Shown here: positions 11,024 through 18,735 of the stretch, piece by piece | Numbering within the stretch: position 1 is the first letter of the stretch | How the letters are laid out: each line of letters begins with the position of its first letter | Assembly: GCA_036003045.1 (NCBI GenBank) | Contig: DASYSS010000027.1 | Coordinates: 44,667-108,666, forward strand | Source of the DNA: Gemmatimonadaceae bacterium | Lineage (GTDB): Bacteria > Gemmatimonadota > Gemmatimonadetes > Gemmatimonadales > Gemmatimonadaceae | Length of the DNA: 64,000 nucleotides | Direction of reading: 5' to 3' | Made by a program: the position numbers and the translations under genes | The notes under the pieces: generated by a model | What the model was told of the DNA's origin: nothing | The model's database searches: none | What the model saw: the letters and a program-made list of their open reading frames with translations, nothing else

Positions 11024-12493
11024 ATGGCTACGACCGTTCAGGGTTATCAGGATCCCGCCCGCCCGGGCGGACCGAGGCCGAACATTCCGTCGGCGGGCGT
11101 CCGATTCCCGGCCGTGCGGGATTACGAGCAGGTCGATCGCGAGATTTCGGGAACGCTCCGGCCGACACTCGGCTGGTTCGCGCTCCTCGGCGTCGCGATC
11201 CTCTGCATGCTGATCGGCGCGCTGACGTGGACGTATCAGATCCACGAAGGCCTGGGCGCCGCGGGCTATCAGCCGCCGGTGATGTGGGGCGTGTACATCA
11301 TCACCTTCGTGTTCTGGGTCGGTATCGGCCACGCGGGCACGCTGATCTCGGCGATCTTGTATCTGTTCCGCGCCGGCTTCCGCACCAGCATCTACCGGGT
11401 GTCCGAAGCGATGACGGTGTTCGCGGTCATGACCGCCGGACTCTTCCCGATTCTGCACCTCGGGCGCCCGTGGAAATTCTTCTGGCTGATCGCGTACCCG
11501 AACTGGCGGCTCATCTGGCCGAATCCAAAGAGCCCGCTGGTGTGGGACGTCTTCGCGATCCTCACATACCTCACGATCTCGAGCACCTTCCTCTACATCG
11601 GGCTGATCCCCGACATCGCGATTCTGCGCGACCGGGAAAAGAATCCGTTGCGGAAGTCGATTCTCGCGATGCTTTCGCTGGGATGGCGGAACTCGGATCG
11701 CGAGTGGCGTCACTTCACGCGCGCGTACCTCTTCCTCGCCGCGTTCGCCACGCCGCTCGTGCTCTCGGTGCACTCGGTCGTGTCGTTCGATTTCGCCATG
11801 GCGCTCTCGCCCGGTTGGCACGCGACGATCTTCCCGCCGTACTTCGTCGCCGGCGCCATTTTCTCAGGCATCGGCATGGTGTTCACCATCGCCATTCCCC
11901 TGCGCAAGGCGTTCAAGCTCGAGCACTACATCACGCTGAACGACCTCGACGCCGCCGCGAAGCTCTGTCTCTTCACGTCGATGGTCGTGGGACTCGCGTA
12001 CCTCACCGAGTTCCAGGTCGCGTGGATGAGCGGCAACCGGTTCGAGCAGGACTACTTCTGGAACCGGGTGTTCGGCCAGTGGGCGTGGGCCGCCTGGATC
12101 ATGCTCATCTGCAACATGGTGCTGCCGCTCTCGCTCTTCTCGCAGAAGCTGCGGCGCAATCCGAGCTGGCTCTTCATGCTCTCGCTCACCATCAACCTCG
12201 GCATGTGGTTCGAACGGTTCGTGATCGTCGTGCCGTCGCTCTCGCATGAGTTCGAGCCGTGGCAGTGGGGCACCTACCATCCGACGTTCGTCGATTACAG
12301 CATCCTGCTGGGCAGCTTCGGTTGGTTCTTCATGTGGTTCCTGCTGTTCGTCAAGCAGCTCCCCGTGATGGCGATGTCGGAGATCAAGGAAGTGATTCCA
12401 CCGCGCATCAGAAAGGCTTTCCCGCACGGCGATCCCGACCGCGATCTGGCGATGCCGTTCGTGCACCCCGACGAGATGGGAGCGGAGCACTGA
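11024..12493 (+). CDS. actC: Alternative complex III quinol-binding membrane subunit ActC (NrfD-like)
   Basis: 489 aa, strongly hydrophobic, with about ten transmembrane segments of the NrfD/PsrC type. Examples are WFALLGVAILCMLIGALTW near residue 50 and the VMWGVYIITFVFWVGIGHAG stretch near residue 90. The latter holds a conserved His in a region typical of quinol sites. ActC and ActF are the paralogous membrane subunits of the complex, and this is the longer one. The start lies 12 bp after actB. The stop overlaps the actD ATG by one base. Confidence 0.92.
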   Translation: MATTVQGYQDPARPGGPRPNIPSAGVRFPAVRDYEQVDREISGTLRPTLGWFALLGVAILCMLIGALTWTYQIHEGLGAAGYQPPVMWGVYIITFVFWVGIGHAGTLISAILYLFRAGFRTSIYRVSEAMTVFAVMTAGLFPILHLGRPWKFFWLIAYPNWRLIWPNPKSPLVWDVFAILTYLTISSTFLYIGLIPDIAILRDREKNPLRKSILAMLSLGWRNSDREWRHFTRAYLFLAAFATPLVLSVHSVVSFDFAMALSPGWHATIFPPYFVAGAIFSGIGMVFTIAIPLRKAFKLEHYITLNDLDAAAKLCLFTSMVVGLAYLTEFQVAWMSGNRFEQDYFWNRVFGQWAWAAWIMLICNMVLPLSLFSQKLRRNPSWLFMLSLTINLGMWFERFVIVVPSLSHEFEPWQWGTYHPTFVDYSILLGSFGWFFMWFLLFVKQLPVMAMSEIKEVIPPRIRKAFPHGDPDRDLAMPFVHPDEMGAEH

Positions 12494-12993
12494 TGCAAGG
12501 CGTCCTCGGAGCATTCCACGAGATCGACTCGGCGCTTCACGCCATTGAAGATCTGAAGGATCAGCGGTTCGGCGATATCACGGTTTTCACCCCGACGCCG
12601 CGCCACGAGTTCGACCACGTCATGAAGCATCCGCCCAGCAAGGTGCGGCTCGTGACGTTGTTGTTCGGCTTGGCCGGCGTGACGTTCGGCTACTGGATCG
12701 CGGTGTGGATCTCGGACTACTGGCCGATCGTCGTCGGCGGCAAAGCCATCGCGACGTGGGTGCCGTTCACCATTCTCGGGTTCGAGGTCATGGTGCTGAT
12801 CGGCGGACTGGCGACGGCCTTCGCGATGTTCGCCTTCGCGCACGTGCCCAGGCTGACGACGACGGTCGGCTACGACGCGCGCTTCAGCGGCGGACACTTC
12901 GGCGTTTGGGTCGTGACCGACCCGGATCGCGCCGACGCCGTCATGGGAATTCTCAAAAAGCACGGGGCCGAGGAGGTGCGTCGTGAGCGATAA
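12493..12993 (+). CDS. actD: Alternative complex III subunit ActD (DUF3341)
   Basis: 166 aa from ATG 12493, whose first base is the last of the actC stop. The N-terminal MQGVLGAFHEIDSALHAIED looks like the soluble DUF3341 start. It is followed by two transmembrane helices (about residues 55-75 and 85-115, VTLLFGLAGVTFGYWIAVWI then FEVMVLIGGLATAFAMFAFA). A C-terminal soluble ferredoxin-like part follows (HFGVWVVTDPDRADAVMGIL). ActD is a structural membrane subunit without cofactors. Its last 11 bases overlap actE. Confidence 0.9.
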   Translation: MQGVLGAFHEIDSALHAIEDLKDQRFGDITVFTPTPRHEFDHVMKHPPSKVRLVTLLFGLAGVTFGYWIAVWISDYWPIVVGGKAIATWVPFTILGFEVMVLIGGLATAFAMFAFAHVPRLTTTVGYDARFSGGHFGVWVVTDPDRADAVMGILKKHGAEEVRRER

Positions 12994-13711
12994 TGTCGGT
13001 TTCGCTCGGCGCGCCGGCACGGTGGTTCTCGCGGTCGCCCTCACGGGTTGCTCGTGGTTCACCGATTTCCGACAGCAGCCCAAGATCGACCCGTGGGAGT
13101 CGTCGAACGACTCGATCCCTCCGCGCGGCAATCCGCAGTACTCGGTGTCCATCTATGGAAGCTCGGCGCCGGGCTTCCAGTACGCCCGCGAGAATCTGCC
13201 GGCGGACATCACGGCGATGGCGGGGATTCCAAATCCGACGCGGCCCGACTCGGCGTCGGTGAATCGCGGACGCATCCAGTTCCAGATCAACTGCGCGCCG
13301 TGCCACGGTCCGCTCGGCATGGGCAACGGACCGGCGACGAAGTACGGCATGCCGCCGATTCCAATCGGCGCGGGAACCGCCGCGGCCGACAAGTACACCG
13401 ACGGCTACATCTTCGGCATGATCCGCAACGGTCGCGGTATGATGCCGACGTACAACCGCATCGAAGAGATGGACCGCTGGGACATCGTCAACTATCTGCG
13501 CTCGATTCAGAACAAGTTGCCAGGGTTCGCCCCGGACACGATGCACGGACGCCCCGGCGAGACCGGACCTCTCGTGCCCGGCGCTTCGCGGATGGGACCG
13601 ACGCGTCCCGTTCCGTTCTGGAAGGCGACGAACGCGGCGAGGCCCGTGACCGACACCGCGCGCGCCGCGGCGCCGGCGGATTCGACGAAGAAGCCGGAGG
13701 GTTCGCGATGA
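12983..13711 (+). CDS. actE: Alternative complex III monoheme cytochrome c subunit ActE
   Basis: 242 aa from a GTG start inside the 3' end of actD. It has a lipoprotein signal (VVLAVALTGC). One heme site, CAPCH, falls in NCAPCHGPLGMGNGPA, and a downstream Met in GRGMMPTYNRI could be the sixth ligand. This fits the lipid-anchored monoheme subunit. The tail of about 60 residues is Pro/Ala-rich and probably disordered. It overlaps actF by 4 bp (ATGA). Confidence 0.9.
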   Translation: MSDNVGFARRAGTVVLAVALTGCSWFTDFRQQPKIDPWESSNDSIPPRGNPQYSVSIYGSSAPGFQYARENLPADITAMAGIPNPTRPDSASVNRGRIQFQINCAPCHGPLGMGNGPATKYGMPPIPIGAGTAAADKYTDGYIFGMIRNGRGMMPTYNRIEEMDRWDIVNYLRSIQNKLPGFAPDTMHGRPGETGPLVPGASRMGPTRPVPFWKATNAARPVTDTARAAAPADSTKKPEGSR

Positions 13712-15039
13712 GCGCCATTCATCCGCCGCGCGAGTGGTCCGGCTCCGAGGTCCTCGCGGCGACGAATCGCGAGCTGCCGTCGTGGATCAATACGGCGGTC
13801 AAAGTGCTCTTCGGCGTCGGGCTCATCGTGTTCATCGTGGGCCTGTTCATGGCGCCCGATCGCGTGTGGCGCGCCTGGCACACGAACTGGCTGTTCTTCG
13901 CCGGTTTGACGAGCGGTGGGATGACGATCGTCGCCGTCCAGCGGATCACGACGGCTCGCTGGTCGCGCCACGTGATTCGATTCATGGAGGCGTACGTGGC
14001 CTTCATGCCCGTCGCGTTCCTCTTTCTGCTGATCACGTTCATCGGCGGGAAGAACTACGTCTTCCCCTGGACGCACGAGGCGTATCCGGGACCGGAAAAG
14101 GCGCTCTACTTCAATCCGGGTTTCCTCATTTCGCGCGACCTCGTGATCTTCGCGATCATGACGCTGCTCGGCCTTTGGTACGTCTACACGTCGGTGCGCC
14201 TCGACGTGGGGCGCGTGCCGGAGTGGGGCGCGAAGTGGGCGGCCAACCTGCGCGCGCGCATGCGCAACGGGTTCGGCAACGAGCGGCGCGAGATCCACTC
14301 GACCCACTCGCTGCAGGGCAAGCTCGCCGTCTTCTCGGTGCTCGCGTTCGCGCTCGGCTGGTCCGTGCTGTCGTGGGATCTGTCGATGGGTCTCTCGCTC
14401 CACTTCCAGAGCACCCTCTACAGCTGGTGGTTCTTCATGGGCGCGTGGCTGTGCGCGCTCACGATGTTCGCGCTGCTCGTGATGGCGTGGGACAAGCGCC
14501 TGGGCACCGCCGATGGACTCATCCAGGAGGTCCACTACCACGACATCGGTAAGCTCTGTTTCGCGTTCACCGCGTTCTGGGGCTACCTGACGTTCGGCCA
14601 GTACCTGGTGATTTGGTACGGCAACATGGGAGAGGAGACTTTCTTCCCACACTTGCGGCTCATTCAGCCGTGGAAGTGGGTGACGGTGTCGTCGGTGCTG
14701 CTCGTCTTTTTCGCGCCGTTCTTCGGGTTGCTCTCGCGCGCGGCGAAGGTCTACAAGCCCACGCTCGCGCTGTTCGCGGTGTGCAGTCTCGTCGGCATGT
14801 GGCTGATGCGATACATCGAGGTGTACCCATCGGGCTACGGCGTCGTCCCCACGGTTCCGTTCAGCATCTGGGAGATCGGCGTGCTGGCGCTCTACCTCGG
14901 CGCGTGGGGCTGGTGCTACACGACGTTCGTGAGCGGCTTCCCGCGCATTCGCGTCACGCTCTCGACGTCGCCGTATCGCGACGAAGTCCAGGTCCCGGTC
15001 GACCCCGAAACGATGGAGCCGCTGCCGGCGCACGAGTGA
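13708..15039 (+). CDS. actF: Alternative complex III membrane subunit ActF (NrfD-like)
   Basis: 443 aa from ATG 13708. The frame is open much further upstream, but this ATG overlaps the actE stop and gives the usual length. It has about ten hydrophobic segments with NrfD-family spacing, for example VKVLFGVGLIVFIVGLFM near residue 32. It is the paralogue of ActC and completes the complex. No terminal oxidase follows, unlike loci where act genes are fused to caa3 oxidase clusters. A strong hairpin terminator ends the operon. Confidence 0.9.
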   Translation: MSAIHPPREWSGSEVLAATNRELPSWINTAVKVLFGVGLIVFIVGLFMAPDRVWRAWHTNWLFFAGLTSGGMTIVAVQRITTARWSRHVIRFMEAYVAFMPVAFLFLLITFIGGKNYVFPWTHEAYPGPEKALYFNPGFLISRDLVIFAIMTLLGLWYVYTSVRLDVGRVPEWGAKWAANLRARMRNGFGNERREIHSTHSLQGKLAVFSVLAFALGWSVLSWDLSMGLSLHFQSTLYSWWFFMGAWLCALTMFALLVMAWDKRLGTADGLIQEVHYHDIGKLCFAFTAFWGYLTFGQYLVIWYGNMGEETFFPHLRLIQPWKWVTVSSVLLVFFAPFFGLLSRAAKVYKPTLALFAVCSLVGMWLMRYIEVYPSGYGVVPTVPFSIWEIGVLALYLGAWGWCYTTFVSGFPRIRVTLSTSPYRDEVQVPVDPETMEPLPAHE

Positions 15040-15071
15040 CAGAGCGGGTTTGAGTCCTCGATAGGAACGGC

Positions 15072-15154
15072 AGCCTCGAGCGGCAGCTTGGAGCGTCAGC
15101 AATGAGCAACAACGGCGCGATTCGCCTCGCGCCGTTTTGCTTTAGCTCGAGGCT
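15072..15154. repeat. Dispersed palindromic intergenic element, copy 1 (terminator-bearing)
   Basis: An outer perfect 10-bp inverted pair (AGCCTCGAGC at 15072 and GCTCGAGGCT at 15145) encloses the terminator hairpin. The left side has CTCGAGCGGCAGCTTGGAGC. A closely similar left side (CTCGAGCAACAGCTTTGAGC) precedes the hairpin at 36841, and that hairpin has the same AACGGCGCGA stem. The two sites are therefore likely copies of one element. Confidence 0.6.
15111..15140 (+). terminator. Terminator after the act operon
   Basis: A 10-bp perfect stem (AACGGCGCGA and TCGCGCCGTT) with a 6-base loop, followed by TTTTGCTTT. It is enclosed by a larger palindrome described separately. It is placed to stop transcription from actF. 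It lies in a 149-bp gap, with the opposite-strand thioredoxin gene ending at 15189. Confidence 0.75.
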
Positions 15155-15188
15155 CTCGTTCGGGGCTCGTCCTCGAGGCTCGGGTTAG

Positions 15189-15653
15189 TCACGCCCGATC
15201 GACGAGTTCTTCCAATCCGCGCTTTTGCATCGCGCCGGTGTGCCGCGCCGCTTCTTTGCCGCCGCGAAAGACGATCGACGTCGGGATGCCGCGGATGTTG
15301 AACGCCATCGACGTCTGCTGCGCGCGATCGGTGTCGAGCTTCGCGACGAGTACCGACCCTTGTCGCTCGCGCGCGATCTCGTCGATGAAGGGCGCCATCA
15401 TTTTGCACGGGCCGCACCAGTCGGCGTAGAAGTCGACCAGCACCGGCACCTCGCTCTCGGCGATCGTGCGCGCGAACGTGTCGTCGTTGAGCGCGATCGG
15501 CCGGTCGAGGAGAATCGGCTTGCCGCACTTGCCACACTTCGGTCGGTCCGGCGCGCGCGCCGCGTCGACGCGGTTCCACGTCTCGCAGAACTGGCAACGG
15601 ACGGTCATGTGCCGCGCCGTCTCGGTCTGCGCGTTATGAGCGGTATCAGTCAC
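15189..15653 (-). CDS. trxC: Thioredoxin with N-terminal zinc ribbon (TrxC type)
   Basis: 154 aa from GTG 15653, chosen because GAGGAA lies 8 bases upstream on this strand. ATG 15608 would give a shorter form without the lead segment. Residues 20-43 contain two CXXC pairs (C20/C23, C40/C43), the zinc ribbon of TrxC-type thioredoxins. The thioredoxin fold follows with the active site ADWCGPCKMM (C80, C83) and the cis-proline region RGIPTSI. It is a cytosolic disulfide reductant that would be recharged by the thioredoxin reductase at 54466. Confidence 0.9.
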   Translation of the reverse strand: MTDTAHNAQTETARHMTVRCQFCETWNRVDAARAPDRPKCGKCGKPILLDRPIALNDDTFARTIAESEVPVLVDFYADWCGPCKMMAPFIDEIARERQGSVLVAKLDTDRAQQTSMAFNIRGIPTSIVFRGGKEAARHTGAMQKRGLEELVDRA

Positions 15654-15674
15654 TGGAGCGTTTCCTCGGTCGTC

Positions 15675-15700
15675 TAGATTTGCTGCTAGATTCAAATCTA
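15675..15700. promoter_or_regulatory. AT-rich palindrome between trxC and tRNA-Ala
   Basis: Inverted 8-bp arms (TAGATTTG and CAAATCTA) with a 10-bp spacer. They sit in the AT-rich region between the divergent trxC and tRNA-Ala genes. This is the expected place for promoters or an operator acting on either gene. I see no well-spaced -35/-10 pair that I would defend. Confidence 0.35.
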
Positions 15701-15720
15701 CGAATCATATGCAAGGCCGA

Positions 15721-15793
15721 GGGGCGTTAGCTCAGCTGGGAGAGCGCCTGGTTTGCAACCAGGAGGTCACCGGTTCGATCCCGGTACGCTCCA
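15721..15793 (+). tRNA. tRNA-Ala (anticodon UGC)
   Basis: 73 nt folding as a standard cloverleaf: acceptor GGGGCGT with ACGCTCC (one G-U pair), D arm GCTCAGCTGGGAGAGC, anticodon stem CCTGG/CCAGG with TGC in the loop, and T arm CCGGTTCGATCCCGG. The discriminator is A. The 3' CCA is not encoded. Anticodon UGC reads GCA and, by wobble, other alanine codons. Confidence 0.95.
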
Positions 15794-15867
15794 TGTAGTT
15801 ACGAGATCGGCTGTAACGTCAATGCGACGTGGAATGGCCGAAACTCCTCTAAAAAAGTGCCGGAGCC

Positions 15868-16131
15868 ATGAGCGACACGCGCGAACTCCGCCCCCTCTCG
15901 TGGAGCCAGGCTTCGCACACACCGACCGCGCCGCGGGCACTCGGCGGGCCGCTTAGGGTCACGCACGAGGCGTTTGTTGGGACGACGGACTACCTCTGCC
16001 CGTCGTGCAAAGTGGTGCTCGTCGAACAGAGCAACGCGCGCGGCGTCGCGACCATCAAGCGGCTGGACTGCTACAAGTGCGGCCAGCCAGCGACCGGTTC
16101 CGGGGCCGATGTTCTGGCTGAGACGGATTGA
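15868..16131 (+). CDS. Small zinc-ribbon-like hypothetical protein
   Basis: 87 aa. It contains LCPSCKVVLVEQSN near residue 44 and LDCYKCGQPATG near residue 68, so two CXXC pairs spaced like a zinc ribbon. The N-terminal 40 residues are Ser/Pro/Ala-rich. I cannot assign it to a named family. It stands alone on this strand between tRNA-Ala and a gene on the opposite strand. Confidence 0.55.
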   Translation: MSDTRELRPLSWSQASHTPTAPRALGGPLRVTHEAFVGTTDYLCPSCKVVLVEQSNARGVATIKRLDCYKCGQPATGSGADVLAETD

Positions 16132-16216
16132 AGCCGAATTTCCGCCTGCCAGCTTCACGTCGTGGACGTCAAGCTCCCTAGACGTTCACCGCCTTCATGT
16201 CGCGCAGTTGGTTGGC

Positions 16217-16930
16217 TCACTCATGACGGGCTCGCGTCGTCGCATCCGCCTCGGCATCGTCGTCCTCCTCGATGCGACCGGCCTGCCGCGTTCGCATTCC
16301 GCGCAAGCCGAACAGGCCGAGCAAGCCGACCAGCCCCACCCAGTTCCAGTTGTAGCTGTACGCGCCCGAGTATTCGCTTTGCGCGTATGTGCCGCCCGCC
16401 GTTCCCACGCGGCTGCTGTCGCTCGTGCGACGAGCGCTGTCACCGACGTCAGTGAAACCGCGGCCAGTGTCCGGTATGAACCGAATCGGAGGCGTCCGCT
16501 GAGCCGCCGACACCGATTCTCCGGGCGTGTCCGAGGCAGTGATCGGAGCAACGCCAGCGTTAGGCGACACCGATTGGGGTGAGTTCATCGGCACGGGATT
16601 GCTCGGCGCAGGAATTTGCGGCGGCGGCGAAACGGTCGGCCCTGGTGACGGCATCGTTCTCGGCGTCGGATTGAGCGGCGTCGGGATACTTGGCGAAGAG
16701 TTGCGGGGCTGAGGCTGTGGCGACGTTGCCGGTGCGCTGAACGTCGTCGGTTGCGCCCCAGGCGGTCGCGGACCCATTGGCCCGATGGTCGCGCCGGGGA
16801 GCGGCGGCGCGCCGGGGCCTCCGGGCTGACCCGACGAGCCGCGCTGCGCCCGAGCAGTAGCCGACAAGAAAACCATCAACACCGAGAACGCGGCGGCCGC
16901 GTTCGCCATTTTCATCTTCTTCATGAGCAT
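16217..16930 (-). CDS. Secreted Pro/Ser-rich protein with WGxxGxxG-like C-terminal anchor
   Basis: 237 aa from ATG 16930 (ATG 16924 is an alternative; the frame extends to 16975). A Lys-rich start plus a hydrophobic stretch ending in ATARAQ makes a signal peptide. About 120 residues of low-complexity Pro/Ser/Gly/Thr follow, probably an extended linker. Near the end, YNWNWVGLVGLLGLFGLRG is followed by Arg and acidic residues. That resembles WGxxGxxG-type C-terminal sorting or anchor segments, although the tail after it is longer than usual. No catalytic motif is visible. Probably a surface or envelope protein of unknown role. Confidence 0.55.
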   Translation of the reverse strand: MLMKKMKMANAAAAFSVLMVFLSATARAQRGSSGQPGGPGAPPLPGATIGPMGPRPPGAQPTTFSAPATSPQPQPRNSSPSIPTPLNPTPRTMPSPGPTVSPPPQIPAPSNPVPMNSPQSVSPNAGVAPITASDTPGESVSAAQRTPPIRFIPDTGRGFTDVGDSARRTSDSSRVGTAGGTYAQSEYSGAYSYNWNWVGLVGLLGLFGLRGMRTRQAGRIEEDDDAEADATTRARHE

Positions 16931-17046
16931 GCTCGTCGCGATTCCATCGCGGGCTGCGCGCGCACGGAGTCTCACGCGGGCAGCCAGTGTGCCATCTGAT
17001 TCGGCGCGAGTCTATTTCGCGCGGGCTCGACCGCTCGTCATTCGTG

Positions 17047-17577
17047 ATGACCAACTTCGGGAAACCGGCAATGCCCGCTCAGACTCAACTCACTCGACGA
17101 AGCGCCCTCACGATCGGCGTCGTGTGCCTGGCGTGCGGGATCGGCCCCGTCCTCGGCTCGGTGGGCGTCGGCCCCTTTCACCGCTCCGACGGTGTTCCCG
17201 TTTGGATGGGAGTCGCCGCGGGTTCGACCTTCCTGCTTGCCGCCGTGCTGCTGTTCGCCGACGCCGCCGCCGGCGGTACGAACCCCGACGGCTCGCTGCC
17301 GGCGAGCGCGTCGCCGATCGCTCGATTCATTCAATCCGCGGCCGGGCTGGGCATCGTCGTCACGATGGCCGCGATGGCGACGTGGATTGCGTTCGGCAGG
17401 GGAGAGCGGCACTTCACCACGACGATTGCGCTGCCGTTCACCGCCTATCGTTCGGCGAATACTGAGCTGCCCGGCCGAATCGCCTTCGGAATCGCGGCGT
17501 TCATGATCTGGGTCGTCGCGATCGCCGCCACCGTAGCCGCGCTCAAGAAGCACCTGGCTCGGCTTCGCGCGACTTGA
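17047..17577 (+). CDS. Hypothetical membrane protein, four TM segments
   Basis: 176 aa from ATG 17047. The frame opens at 16987 but that start would intrude into the divergent gene's leader. Hydrophobic stretches lie at about residues 17-37, 47-67, 93-113 and 147-168, with short loops. A loop after the third (GRGERHFTTTIALPFTAYRS) is the only polar landmark. I do not recognise a family. Confidence 0.55.
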   Translation: MTNFGKPAMPAQTQLTRRSALTIGVVCLACGIGPVLGSVGVGPFHRSDGVPVWMGVAAGSTFLLAAVLLFADAAAGGTNPDGSLPASASPIARFIQSAAGLGIVVTMAAMATWIAFGRGERHFTTTIALPFTAYRSANTELPGRIAFGIAAFMIWVVAIAATVAALKKHLARLRAT

Positions 17578-17590
17578 CGCGAAGGCTCGT

Positions 17591-18100
17591 TCAATAAATC
17601 GACGTCAGCGTCATGTCGAACACGAGCACCGTGTTCGGGGGAATATCGTTGCCAGCACCGCGCGCGCCGTAGCCGAGGTTCGGCGGTACGACGAGTCGCC
17701 GTTTTCCCCCGACGCGCATCCCGAGCACTCCTTCTTCCCACGCGGCGATCGTCTGCGCCTTACCGAGCGTCATCGTGATCTCGCCGTCGTCGAACTGCTT
17801 GCCGTCGGCGCGCCATCCGGTGTAGCGCAAAACCGCCGTCCGTCCGCGCGAGGCGAACGTGCCGGTGCCCATCGTGAGATCCTGTACGTAGAGCCCGGAC
17901 GCGCGCTTGACCATCTGGTCGAGGTGCACGTTGAGCGCGGGCGCGAACGTCGTGCGCTCCACATCGCCCGCGATCGGCTGGGGCACCGTCGTCGCAGAGG
18001 CCGCGGGACTCGATCCGCCGCCGCACGCCGCGAGGGTTCCGGCGAGCAACAGCGAACAAAGCGTCGGCGCACGACGCATGGGGTTCGACCCGGGGCTCAT
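17591..18100 (-). CDS. FKBP-type peptidyl-prolyl isomerase lipoprotein
   Basis: 169 aa from ATG 18100 (the frame is open to 18127; ATG 18079 is also possible). It has a lipoprotein signal LLLAGTLAACGGG, then a short linker. The FKBP domain follows: GLYVQDLTMGTG, AVLRYTGWRADGKQFDDG, AWEEGVLGMRVGGKRRLVVP and LGYGARGAGNDIPPNTVLVF. These are the active-site strands of the family. It probably catalyses proline cis/trans isomerisation of envelope proteins. It ends 14 bp from the convergent membrane-protein gene. Confidence 0.88.
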   Translation of the reverse strand: MSPGSNPMRRAPTLCSLLLAGTLAACGGGSSPAASATTVPQPIAGDVERTTFAPALNVHLDQMVKRASGLYVQDLTMGTGTFASRGRTAVLRYTGWRADGKQFDDGEITMTLGKAQTIAAWEEGVLGMRVGGKRRLVVPPNLGYGARGAGNDIPPNTVLVFDMTLTSIY

Positions 18101-18153
18101 AGATTTCGCTCGATCCAAAGGCGTCACATCAACGCTCCCACATTCTTCGATCC

Positions 18154-18639
18154 ATGACTGCTGTCGAATCTCGCGCCGTTCCCGCCGTCGGCCAAGAAGC
18201 GCCCGACTTCACGCTGACCTCCACGACCGGGGACAAGGTCACACTCTCGGCGCTTCGCGGCACGCCAGTTCTCATCGCGTTCTTCCCCCTCGCGTTCACC
18301 AGCACGTGCACGGCCGAGTTCTGTGAAATGCGCGACGATCACGACCAGTTCGCGCTCCGCGGCGTGACCGTTCTTCCGATCAGCGTCGACTCGACGCCGA
18401 CGCTCAAGGAATACCGCCACAAGCACGGCTTTCAGGTCCACATGTTGAGCGACTTCCGCCGCGACGTGTCGCGTCTCTATGGAGTGCTGCTCGAGGAGAA
18501 GTACTTCTCGAACCGCGCCTACTTTCTGCTCGACGCGAGCGGGACCATTCGCTGGGAGCACGTCGAGCACAACCCGAGCGACCGCCGGATGGACGCGGAG
18601 CTACTGGAGCACATCGACAAGCTAACTGCTGTCAAATAG
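18154..18639 (+). CDS. Peroxiredoxin, PrxQ/BCP-like
   Basis: 161 aa from ATG 18154. The thioredoxin-fold peroxidase core is evident: VGQEAPDFTLTSTTGDKVTL, then FFPLAFTSTCTAEFCEMRDD. The peroxidatic Cys of TSTC and a second Cys five residues later match the atypical 2-Cys PrxQ arrangement. VLPISVDSTPTLKEYRHKHG and YFLLDASGTIRWEHV complete the fold. It reduces hydroperoxides with thioredoxin as likely reductant. Divergent from the FKBP gene; a terminator follows. Confidence 0.88.
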   Translation: MTAVESRAVPAVGQEAPDFTLTSTTGDKVTLSALRGTPVLIAFFPLAFTSTCTAEFCEMRDDHDQFALRGVTVLPISVDSTPTLKEYRHKHGFQVHMLSDFRRDVSRLYGVLLEEKYFSNRAYFLLDASGTIRWEHVEHNPSDRRMDAELLEHIDKLTAVK

Positions 18640-18645
18640 TGTGTT

Positions 18646-18682
18646 AGGCTCGATCGTTTGAGACGCGGTCGAGCCTCTTTTT
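18646..18682 (+). terminator. Terminator after peroxiredoxin
   Basis: An 8-bp perfect stem AGGCTCGA / TCGAGCCT around a 15-base loop, followed by CTTTTT. It lies 6 bp past the peroxiredoxin stop. Confidence 0.75.
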
Positions 18683-18735
18683 CGAGGGTCGCCGCGGGGT
18701 AGTGAATCAAGTTTTCGACGTGCGTTGCGCGTCGG

